Under the pieces are notes generated by a model. It saw nothing but the letters and a program-made list of their open reading frames with translations. It searched no databases and was not told the origin of the DNA. Source: a virus. Taken from it: 64,000 bases of DNA. This document shows positions 57,970 through 64,000 of this stretch, piece after piece (within the stretch, counting starts at the first letter, position 1; each line of letters begins with the position of its first letter). The translations under genes were made by a program, and so were the position numbers. The stretch is from positions 48,590 to 112,589 of IMG/VR virus record IMGVR_UViG_3300025012_000043; one strand, 5' to 3'.

Positions 57970-58200
57970 TTACTCCTGGATCACCTCCGTACGAATACCA
58001 CATAATGCTACCACCAATGCTAATTCATCCGGTTGGCATTTGCGTAAATAATCTTCCACTCTCCTGCGAATTTTCTTTCTGTTCTCGTCGGTGGTATTCT
58101 CTACCTCCTTCATAGTTTTATCGATCCCATCGATCCCACGAACAACCTTTATAGCATGACTACGTTCTAATTGTGTTAAATTCATACTAGCTAATTCCAT
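57970..58200 (-). CDS. Hypothetical helical protein, 76 aa
   Basis: MELASMNLTQLERSHAIKVV, then basic helix RKKIRRRVEDYLRKCQPDEL. Looks like a small DNA- or protein-binding helical bundle. Unknown. Confidence 0.6.
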   Translation of the reverse strand: MELASMNLTQLERSHAIKVVRGIDGIDKTMKEVENTTDENRKKIRRRVEDYLRKCQPDELALVVALCGIRTEVIQE

Positions 58201-58230
58201 AAGTTCCCTCCAATTAAAATAATCACGATT

Positions 58231-58416
58231 TAAATATAAATCTCATGATCCAATATATTTAAGTAAAGCTCTCCCAAATAAATACATAAAATACAACGAT
58301 CCAACAAAAACCATTAATTGGATCAAAACAACAAATGCCATTGCTAGTACTTCTCCCCAATCATTCTTCATTTTTGCCCTCTTTGATATCATTTCTTGGA
58401 AATTTGCTCTAGACAT
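58231..58416 (-). CDS. Small membrane protein, 61 aa (or 46 aa)
   Basis: MSRANFQEMISKRAKMKNDW, then a transmembrane helix (VLAMAFVVLIQLMVFVGSLYF). ATG 58371 (MKNDWGEV...) has GAGGG upstream and is the better ribosome-binding site; ATG 58416 extends the frame by 15 residues. Unknown. Confidence 0.55.
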
Positions 58417-58428
58417 GGAAATACACGT

Positions 58429-58500
58429 TTAAACCGGGGAATATACACCCTGGTATTGTTGATCTAAATCAATATTTCCACTAAAGGAGCTACCTTCCAT
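58429..58500 (-). CDS. Tiny ORF with strong ribosome-binding site, 23 aa
   Basis: MEGSSFSGNIDLDQQYQGVY... with AAGGAGG at ideal spacing before ATG 58500. Too short to place; may be a leader peptide or small functional peptide. Confidence 0.4.
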   Translation of the reverse strand: MEGSSFSGNIDLDQQYQGVYSPV

Positions 58501-58651
58501 TACGCCTCCTTGGTGTGCCCATAGCATTTATACTATAGGCCGATAAAACTACTTATCCACATTACAGTATACTTAAAATATTACTCGTACAGAGCACTAT
58601 TTGAGCTTAAATGCTCAATAAGTGATGTTCTACTACACACATTATATTAGA
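58501..58651. other. Intergenic region with dyad
   Basis: Contains TTGAGC (58601-58606) and GCTCAA (58613-58618) as a short dyad, and TATAGTATAAAT on the minus strand near 58530 which is promoter-like. No coding frame seen. Confidence 0.35.
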
Positions 58652-59158
58652 TTATTTCCAAAATTGTAACCCAAGTGGATCACCATATCGTTGCCGTAAT
58701 TCTTGGCCCCGCACTCTCCACTCAAACATGTCGGCTTCATATTTTTCTCTCTGACCAGTCAATATATTAAAATCCCTAAACATTCTTGAATTGTCTGGTC
58801 TTGTTGGCTTACTAGACATATAATTTACACGATCAACAACATAATCTCCATCCACCTGCATAGAAGTGGATGGGGTTGGCGCAACAGCATTAAAGTTTGG
58901 GCCAATAACCCTTTGATTTGATATGGCCGGTACCGGCCTATATCCATCAATCACCGATATATTGATATGTTGTCTCACTTCAACCTTAATATTATGGGGT
59001 ACATTAGCTGGCACACTATCACCATAATATGGTACCCCAGTATTTGGATCCTTAAAAGTTATATAGGTACCACCAAAACTAAAATGAATCCATGCAACAC
59101 ATACGAATACAACACATGTGAGTATGACAAATAATACAAACCAGAGAAATTTATTCAT
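58652..59158 (-). CDS. Membrane-anchored exported protein, 168 aa
   Basis: N-terminal transmembrane anchor (LWFVLFVILTCVVFVCVAW), then a soluble Pro/Asn/Val-rich part (GVPYYGDSVPANVPHN, VIDGYRPVPAI) with Arg-rich C-terminus. Probably periplasmic face of the inner membrane. Function unknown. Confidence 0.7.
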   Translation of the reverse strand: MNKFLWFVLFVILTCVVFVCVAWIHFSFGGTYITFKDPNTGVPYYGDSVPANVPHNIKVEVRQHINISVIDGYRPVPAISNQRVIGPNFNAVAPTPSTSMQVDGDYVVDRVNYMSSKPTRPDNSRMFRDFNILTGQREKYEADMFEWRVRGQELRQRYGDPLGLQFWK

Positions 59159-59166
59159 GTTACCCC

Positions 59167-59457
59167 CTATACTAATTTTACCATACGATCAAAACAAGTA
59201 CCTTCTTCCCATGAAGGAGGGAATAAACATATACCAAAATTAGACACATCGCCCGATTCAACATTTATAATATCCTTCCAACTATCCCCATAATTCCTTA
59301 TGGCATATTCTCCTTCAGGATTTAATTTATATGTTACAATATAACTTCGATTAGGTACCTTCCAAAAACTACGCATACATCTAACCCCTGGGCAAGCTCC
59401 CATTCTTTTGTACTCCGTTCTTAAATGCGAATGTATGTTCCGACTTCTTTTGCCCAA
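59167..59457 (-). CDS. Hypothetical beta-rich protein, 96 aa
   Basis: Basic N-terminus (KRSRNIHSHLRTEYKR), then SYIVTYKLNPEGEYAI and ICLFPPSWEEG, paralogous in pattern to 53702-53995. Unknown function. Confidence 0.65.
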   Translation of the reverse strand: MGKRSRNIHSHLRTEYKRMGACPGVRCMRSFWKVPNRSYIVTYKLNPEGEYAIRNYGDSWKDIINVESGDVSNFGICLFPPSWEEGTCFDRMVKLV

Positions 59458-59483
59458 ATCTATCCACTCTCTTTATAAGATAA

Positions 59484-59693
59484 CTAACTTGTTGAATCCT
59501 TCTCGGCATCATTTCTCCCTATTGATTGTATTTTAATTTCCTCGACATTACACCAATCCAATGGACGCTCGTCCCAAATAAAACTACAATTTATACATTC
59601 CCTATTAATTGCTTCTTCATATTTAACACGCACAAATACATCATTAACTTGTCCACCACATTTAGGACAAGCACCAGCCGAATAAGGTCTCAT
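59484..59693 (-). CDS. Zinc-ribbon protein, 69 aa
   Basis: ACPKCGGQVNDVFVRV ... RECINCSFIWDER is a two-pair zinc ribbon of the transcription-factor type. Its ATG overlaps the stop of the 59690-59905 gene. Possibly a small transcription or translation modulator. Confidence 0.7.
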   Translation of the reverse strand: MRPYSAGACPKCGGQVNDVFVRVKYEEAINRECINCSFIWDERPLDWCNVEEIKIQSIGRNDAEKDSTS

Positions 59694-59905
59694 TTTCCCT
59701 TCTTAAGTGCTTCCTTTGCATGGACAAGTTGAATTGTTAACATAATAGTAATAACACTACTGATTGTATGATTTGACAACTTACTGACTTTATTCAAAAA
59801 TTTTTGAGTATCTTTGTCTATAGTAAAGTCTACAACAGAAGTTGGCTTATTTGGATCGATAAGCCCAAGTTGTGGGTCACTGATATCGCGCTTAATTCTC
59901 GCCAT
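59690..59905 (-). CDS. Hypothetical protein, 71 aa
   Basis: MARIKRDISDPQLGLIDPNK, then strand VVDFTIDKDT and helices (FLNKVSKLSNHTISSVITIM), a layout compatible with ribbon-helix-helix DNA-binding proteins. AAGGAG precedes ATG 59905. Tentative. Confidence 0.6.
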   Translation of the reverse strand: MARIKRDISDPQLGLIDPNKPTSVVDFTIDKDTQKFLNKVSKLSNHTISSVITIMLTIQLVHAKEALKKGK

Positions 59906-60152
59906 TAGTCTCTCCTTCATTATAATTATATTTTGTTATACTAACTATGGTAGACTTAGCAACATTAAAATCAATGCCTTCGGTTATTGAATCACCTTCA
60001 ATAACCACAAATCCCGCATTTTCTAATTTTGTTGTATCAATTTTGGCTTCTCTGCGTACCCATACCAAATGTTTAGTTATTTTCTCTTCCACTATCCTCT
60101 CTTCATCTACACCACTAATCATTCGACACAATTCTTTAATCTTACTAAACAT
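59892..60152 (-). CDS. Hypothetical protein, 86 aa
   Basis: MFSKIKELCRMISGVDEERI, helix then beta strands (KHLVWVRREAKID, FVVIEGDSITEG). Stop/start overlaps with both neighbours. Unknown. Confidence 0.6.
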   Translation of the reverse strand: MFSKIKELCRMISGVDEERIVEEKITKHLVWVRREAKIDTTKLENAGFVVIEGDSITEGIDFNVAKSTIVSITKYNYNEGETNGEN

Positions 60153-60406
60153 TAATGTGCCGTCGCTTCACATGAACATTTGCCACATGAACATCTATCC
60201 CATCTGGCCGCTTCTTCATCAGATAATTGAAGTTTAACGACTCCGCAATGATGACGATTGCACCATACGATAGCCTCACCCGAATCTGTAACCCCGACAC
60301 TTAATTTACTATATTCGGCTGGAGATTGTTCTGCCGGAAGCTCGGCCAAACATTTGTCACAATGTAACCATAATCGTGGATCACTGGTCACTTTATTTCT
60401 TGGCAT
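60152..60406 (-). CDS. Cysteine/histidine-rich protein, 84 aa
   Basis: HCDKCLAELPAEQ, VWCNRHHCGVV and a C-terminal RCSCGKCSCEATAH cluster: several possible metal sites. A similar SCGKC motif occurs in 63084-63257. Unknown role. Confidence 0.65.
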   Translation of the reverse strand: MPRNKVTSDPRLWLHCDKCLAELPAEQSPAEYSKLSVGVTDSGEAIVWCNRHHCGVVKLQLSDEEAARWDRCSCGKCSCEATAH

Positions 60407-60417
60407 TACTCCTCCTC

Positions 60418-60858
60418 TTATTTAAGTCGTTCTAATGTCTTTATTGAATTACACCATACCACACCATGTGCCCCTTCATTAGACACAAAGTCCCAATTAA
60501 CTTTCTCACCACCAAACCACCTATGAATTGTATGCCATACTTTGTCATACATAGAGTTAGTTAATTGTCCTCTGTCAGCTATTCTAACTACTTTAAACGC
60601 TTTATGTGGCATCACATTTGTGGCAACACACTTGAAAATTGCTAAATTGATGTCGTGACACCAGGTATCATGCCAAAATTCTGCAAAATCCCTGCGTCCA
60701 AATGCAAATAATTTAGTGCCTTTCTTCTTTGGCTTATTAACTTTATTTAATTTGTATTCTACCCGATAATCACTTGGCGCAAAACATGATACCAATTTAT
60801 TTCCTTGGACCTTAACTACTTTGTATACTATTTTTTCATTTGGACCAAGTGTTATCAT
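60418..60858 (-). CDS. Hypothetical protein, 146 aa
   Basis: IVYKVVKVQGNKLVSCFAPS ... YRVEYKLNKVN ... GTKLFAFGRRDFAEFW, a repeating strand pattern, likely a small beta domain seen in other phage proteins and distantly like 53702-53995 and 59167-59457. C-terminal half is Trp/His-rich. Unknown. Confidence 0.65.
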   Translation of the reverse strand: MITLGPNEKIVYKVVKVQGNKLVSCFAPSDYRVEYKLNKVNKPKKKGTKLFAFGRRDFAEFWHDTWCHDINLAIFKCVATNVMPHKAFKVVRIADRGQLTNSMYDKVWHTIHRWFGGEKVNWDFVSNEGAHGVVWCNSIKTLERLK

Positions 60859-61199
60859 TTTGTATATTTTCCATTCTGAATTTTATTTAATTCAATACCC
60901 AGTAATTTGGACGCACTGGCGTAATCACTATTAGCCACTTGTACTCTATTATACCACCCAGAAATATGTACCAAATGACCAGACCCTTCTTTCCAATAAA
61001 TCCCATCGGAACTTGTTTCGTTGGCAATTGATACATTTGTCAATTTCCATGCAGCAATCGGAGAACCATCCATCCCATATTGTACAACAATCCAATCCGC
61101 CCCCGCAGCATCGGCCCAGATAGATGAACATCCACGTCCCATTCCCGCGCACCCAGACAACAATATTAAGCACAACAATAAATACCAATATTTTCTCAT
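60855..61199 (-). CDS. Lipoprotein, 114 aa
   Basis: Signal with lipobox LLSGC (Cys17) then a cysteine-containing mature part and a beta domain (ADWIVVQYGMDGSPIAAWKL). Expected to be lipid-anchored outside the inner membrane. Its start abuts the previous stop. Candidate immunity or envelope protein. Confidence 0.75.
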   Translation of the reverse strand: MRKYWYLLLCLILLSGCAGMGRGCSSIWADAAGADWIVVQYGMDGSPIAAWKLTNVSIANETSSDGIYWKEGSGHLVHISGWYNRVQVANSDYASASKLLGIELNKIQNGKYTK

Positions 61200-61486
61200 T
61201 ACTCCTCCATACCTGGGATTATTTGTGATGGCTTGTCTGGCCTAGTGGCACAAAACTCACATGTTATATCCTTACATTTCTTTTCGGTCCAAATATCACA
61301 TGTCGCGCAATAATATGCATCATATTTATCTGAATAATTCATAGTGTCATGTTCACATACAGAGGTACTAGCTAATGGAGATATTGAAGGCCAAGGTGAT
61401 CTACTCGGACCATTTGTAAGTGTTATTACTTTAAATGTCCTTTGTACACCGTCAGCAAGTTGTTGGTCTACTATTAATGTATGCAT
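61199..61486 (-). CDS. Zinc-binding protein, 95 aa
   Basis: C-terminal half has CEHD ... YYCATCDIWTEKKC ... ITCEFCATRP, a treble-clef-like set of cysteines. N-terminal half is beta-rich (LADGVQRTFKVITLTNG). Unknown. Confidence 0.65.
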   Translation of the reverse strand: MHTLIVDQQLADGVQRTFKVITLTNGPSRSPWPSISPLASTSVCEHDTMNYSDKYDAYYCATCDIWTEKKCKDITCEFCATRPDKPSQIIPGMEE

Positions 61487-61515
61487 CTGACTATCTCCTT
61501 AGTAATGTCCTACTA

Positions 61516-62136
61516 TTATTTGGTATCCCAAGAAGCCCTATCTACCCTACCGCTCGTGCGATAAGACTGTGCACAAGCACTTATGCCACGATAGGCACTC
61601 CGAATGCCTTTTGCCGAATCGACAAACGGTATCGCATTTGCTGTTGGGATATTGAGATTTGATGCGCCAGCAAATGCATCCTGATTAGCACCAAGGAACA
61701 CAAAGTCCCACCTGTATGCTTCCTGTTGAAGCTTAATCTTTTCACGGATCTGATCAAGCGTGTATTCTCTGGATGAATTCTCCTCTCCATCCGTGATAAT
61801 TAAGAACAAAATCTTCCCAGGCCGGTCGGCTTCATTGGTATTGTGAAGTCGAAGCCCCACTTCATCCACGGTCTTGCCCACGGCATCCAGAAGAGCGGTC
61901 ATTCCACCAACCATATAAGTCTTGGCATCAAGTGGGGGGACCTCGATCAACGGTTTTCCGTTATGAACGATGTGATACGCAGTATCAAACAAAGTCAAAG
62001 TAAGCGTCGCATCACCAGGAACATTCTTCTGATCTTTTAAAAATTGGTTGAACCCTCCAATCACATCCTTGGTGCGCCGTTGCATTGATCCGGATTTGTC
62101 CACCACACAAACGATCTCAGTCAAATGATCTTTCAT
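61516..62136 (-). CDS. VWA-domain protein (TerY-like)
   Basis: 206 residues from ATG 62136, preceded by AAGGAGGG. A single VWA domain with complete MIDAS: CVVDKSGSMQRR, GGMTALLDAVG and ITDGEENSS. TerY-type proteins are metal-dependent adaptors in tellurite- and stress-resistance or defence clusters. The GC content and third-position usage are clearly higher than neighbours, suggesting recent acquisition. A longer frame upstream would run into the tRNA gene and is rejected. Confidence 0.88.
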   Translation of the reverse strand: MKDHLTEIVCVVDKSGSMQRRTKDVIGGFNQFLKDQKNVPGDATLTLTLFDTAYHIVHNGKPLIEVPPLDAKTYMVGGMTALLDAVGKTVDEVGLRLHNTNEADRPGKILFLIITDGEENSSREYTLDQIREKIKLQQEAYRWDFVFLGANQDAFAGASNLNIPTANAIPFVDSAKGIRSAYRGISACAQSYRTSGRVDRASWDTK

Positions 62137-62169
62137 TTCTTTACCCTCCTTAGGATAATTATTTGAAGT

Positions 62170-62248
62170 TGGTGCCCCCAGGTGGATTTGAACCAACCAA
62201 CCTCTCGCTTATAAGGCGAGTGCTCTTGACCAGTTGAGCTATGGGAGC
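62170..62248 (-). tRNA. tRNA-Ile (anticodon UAU)
   Basis: Cloverleaf on the minus strand: acceptor GCTCCCA/TGGGGGC, anticodon stem CTCGC/GCGAG with loop CTTATAA, T loop TTCAAAT, and encoded CCA end. Anticodon UAU reads AUA. The T stem has one mismatch (second pair). AUA-reading tRNAs are common on AT-rich phages whose genes use AUA often. Confidence 0.9.
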
Positions 62249-62254
62249 GGAAAA

Positions 62255-63043
62255 TTATGCGTTACGACGTCTAAATTTACGATCTCCAGGCGACGGCATC
62301 CTAAAACTTGTCTTGTCCATACCATGTTTATGAGCACGTACAATATCCGACACTGCAACCATTTTGGGAGTACCGACACCAAGTACTCCCCCAAGAAACA
62401 TTGAGATCTCTTGAAAAGCAGTGAAAGCATGGACAACTTTATAAAACTCAACATCTCTTAAACATGGGTTTATTGTGATAATTTTACTATACCCAAAGCC
62501 ACCTAAATCAAATCCCTTTGTATGATTTTCTTCAATAATAATAACCGGTGATTTTTCAATGTAATGAAACTCATCCACATTACGTTGTTTAAATGGAACA
62601 CTAGTAAAGAATTTCTCAATCTTCTCTCTGTATGTCGTACGCTTACGCATTGATCTAGACTTTTTATAAATCCTATTCTTACCAGTTAAATTCGTCCCAT
62701 AATATTGATCAAGCATATATTTCGTATATGTTTGATTAGCAAACATATCCGTATTCTTTACATCATATGGATACATTGTAATCGGCTTACTTCTACTCAT
62801 ATCAAACTCATTAAATATAAGCCTAAAGAATGGAAATTGTTTCCCGCAAAATAACACAACCCCTGGTTCTATGGTATACCCATTTGGGCATCCAAACATC
62901 CATTCATTCACATTCTCAAAGAACGACACGTGTTCCTCGTCAACCTGCCTAACTTTTTGCTCTCTTACATATACGAGTTCCTTGTCCATTCCGTGAGCCA
63001 TTACACCATCATAGTAATCGTGAAATTTGCTCAATATGCGCAT
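62255..63043 (-). CDS. Hypothetical phage protein, 262 aa
   Basis: Mixed alpha/beta protein with GYTIEPGVVLFCGKQFPFFR, VIIIEENHTKGFDLGGFGY and a C-terminal MFLGGVLGVGTPKMVAVSD segment, basic tail. Its plan resembles widely distributed T4-like phage proteins without assigned function. Stop is just before the tRNA. Confidence 0.75.
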   Translation of the reverse strand: MRILSKFHDYYDGVMAHGMDKELVYVREQKVRQVDEEHVSFFENVNEWMFGCPNGYTIEPGVVLFCGKQFPFFRLIFNEFDMSRSKPITMYPYDVKNTDMFANQTYTKYMLDQYYGTNLTGKNRIYKKSRSMRKRTTYREKIEKFFTSVPFKQRNVDEFHYIEKSPVIIIEENHTKGFDLGGFGYSKIITINPCLRDVEFYKVVHAFTAFQEISMFLGGVLGVGTPKMVAVSDIVRAHKHGMDKTSFRMPSPGDRKFRRRNA

Positions 63044-63083
63044 GACAATCTCCTTATTTTAATTTGGTATTCTATTATCTATG

Positions 63084-63257
63084 TCATAGTGCCGACGATA
63101 TTACTGCAGCTATAGTCATCTTTTTACGCTGATTTTCAAAATCAATATGTTTCTGTATACACTTACCACACGAACACTTTGAACAATATCCAGTATTTTT
63201 CATGATTTTAATCCGACTCAAGATTATTTTTTCTAGGTGCCCCATATCATCAGGCAT
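63084..63257 (-). CDS. Cysteine-rich small protein, 57 aa
   Basis: MPDDMGHLEKIILSRIKIMK, then YCSKCSCGKCIQKHIDF, a four-cysteine knuckle. ATG 63257 follows the upstream stop by a few bases. Unknown. Confidence 0.55.
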   Translation of the reverse strand: MPDDMGHLEKIILSRIKIMKNTGYCSKCSCGKCIQKHIDFENQRKKMTIAAVISSAL

Positions 63258-63261
63258 ATTT

Positions 63262-63630
63262 TTACCTATTTTCCATCCCAGTGATGATCTTCTGCACCTT
63301 TGCCGATAAGCCACTATATCTTGGGTTCAAATACGTTAACGATTTAACTAACGCTGTGGGAGACCCAAGAAATGCCTTTAAAATATCACCACACAATGGA
63401 GTGTGAGCATCACGATGTATGCCAATTACCCCATTATCGGCTGCATGTACCATACCAACTGCCCTCTTGATGGCAAGATATCCACCAATCGCCTTATCGG
63501 GTGGGTCTTTATATGACCGATAGGCAAATCCAAATGCAACACGCCCATCATTTAATTTGATACCAGTGATTGCTACTTCAATCAAATTACCTTCGCCTCT
63601 AAGATATTGTACTGGCGGCACGGGGATCAT
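63262..63630 (-). CDS. Hypothetical protein, 122 aa
   Basis: Beta strands (NLIEVAITGIKLNDGRVAFG) then helices and a His/Asp-containing turn (GIHRDAHTPLCGDI). No known family. Follows the coiled-coil gene at the window edge. Confidence 0.7.
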   Translation of the reverse strand: MIPVPPVQYLRGEGNLIEVAITGIKLNDGRVAFGFAYRSYKDPPDKAIGGYLAIKRAVGMVHAADNGVIGIHRDAHTPLCGDILKAFLGSPTALVKSLTYLNPRYSGLSAKVQKIITGMENR

Positions 63631-63648
63631 TTTCCCTCCCTTTAAAAT

Positions 63649-64000
63649 TTATTTTCTTGCCTCACTTGCCTTAATATACCCGGCAAATTTGGGGTGACGC
63701 TTGAGATTCTTGATCTCCTCGATTTGCTGGGCATTAAGTCTTTCAAGAATTCTTACCCTATCTTTGAATCTCTCCACATCCTTTTCAGCAATAGCACGTT
63801 CAGATTCCTTTTGTGCAATTAATCTTGGATATTCAGAACTAATCTTATCCTCTAATGCTTTAATGGTTACAATGGCAGTATCTCTAGATGATATAAGATC
63901 CAGAATATCTGTAGCAAATTGGGCAAGCCTATACTCATCCAGATTTACTGCAAGTTTCTTTTTCAGCTCCGGCGATGGCGTTAAAAGTGGTATCTTTAAT
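63649..64000 (-). CDS. Coiled-coil protein, 5' end outside window
   Basis: C-terminal 116 codons of a charged helical protein (TIKALEDKISSEYPRLIAQK ... RFKDRVRILERLNAQQIEE) ending KASEARK-stop. The start lies beyond the right edge. Function unknown. Confidence 0.7.
   Translation of the reverse strand, partial: LKIPLLTPSPELKKKLAVNLDEYRLAQFATDILDLISSRDTAIVTIKALEDKISSEYPRLIAQKESERAIAEKDVERFKDRVRILERLNAQQIEEIKNLKRHPKFAGYIKASEARK

Noticed and set aside
61516-62196. Longer VWA protein starting at 62196
   Set aside because: The extra N-terminus is translated tRNA sequence; ATG 62136 has a strong Shine-Dalgarno.
1-64000. Stop-codon reassignment (TAG or TGA recoding)
   Set aside because: All three stops end conserved genes at expected lengths; the TGA tail near 27750 is a single case.

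Overview
The window reads as part of a large, AT-rich, lytic-type bacteriophage genome. Every gene I can support lies on the minus strand. Genes are packed with overlapping stops and starts (ATGA, TAATG), most have Shine-Dalgarno sequences of the GGAGG type, and very many are unrecognisable proteins under 120 residues. No virion or packaging genes are visible, so this is the replication and nucleotide-metabolism half of the genome. Lipoprotein signal peptides (LIGC, LLSGC) point to a Gram-negative-like host. The cobalamin-dependent ribonucleotide reductase implies a host or environment that supplies B12.

Layout in order of coordinate (transcription runs right to left). 1-1.9 kb: metallophosphoesterase and a lone TnpB. 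1.9-16.4 kb: DNA polymerase III alpha (DnaE), a glycosyltransferase, class II ribonucleotide reductase split by a mini-intein, dUTPase, a deoxyribosyltransferase-like protein, an adenylate-kinase-like kinase, a primase-helicase, and a winged-helix replication protein whose gene carries four 24-bp CCGGA/TCCGG iterons, a candidate origin. 16.4-19.2 kb: tandem small helical proteins and a frameshifted phosphoesterase. 19.3-20.6 kb: three exported proteins. 21-31 kb: SF2 helicase, nuclease, RecA, a probable ssDNA-binding protein, a PurZ-type adenylosuccinate synthetase, and a degenerate NAD-dependent DNA ligase. 31-37 kb: a tnpB scar, many small proteins, a gp55-like sigma candidate, and a dCMP-type deaminase. 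37-50 kb: peptide deformylase, an HNH endonuclease, a MoxR/VWA pair, large unknown helical proteins, deoxyribose-phosphate aldolase and adenosine deaminase. 50-64 kb: a second HNH endonuclease, zinc-finger proteins, a DUF2829/Tad2-like protein, many small genes, a TerY-like VWA protein and a tRNA-Ile(UAU).

The most interesting signal is the adenylosuccinate synthetase at 26528-27709. It has Ser14 where PurA has its catalytic Asp, and it shows TSRD and TTVTKxVRRVF motifs, which are hallmarks of PurZ, the enzyme that starts 2-aminoadenine (base Z) synthesis. This suggests the phage may replace adenine in its DNA, here alongside a family C polymerase and with no DatZ, MazZ or DpoZ visible in the window. 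Adenosine deaminase, the deoxyribosyltransferase-like protein and the nucleotide kinase are candidate partners, by inference only.

Selfish elements are prominent: a TnpB with an altered RuvC-II site, an internally deleted tnpB copy 30 kb away, a mini-intein, and two related endonuclease VII-like HNH genes. Gene calls for unknown small ORFs rest on start/stop coupling, ribosome-binding sites and protein-like composition only.
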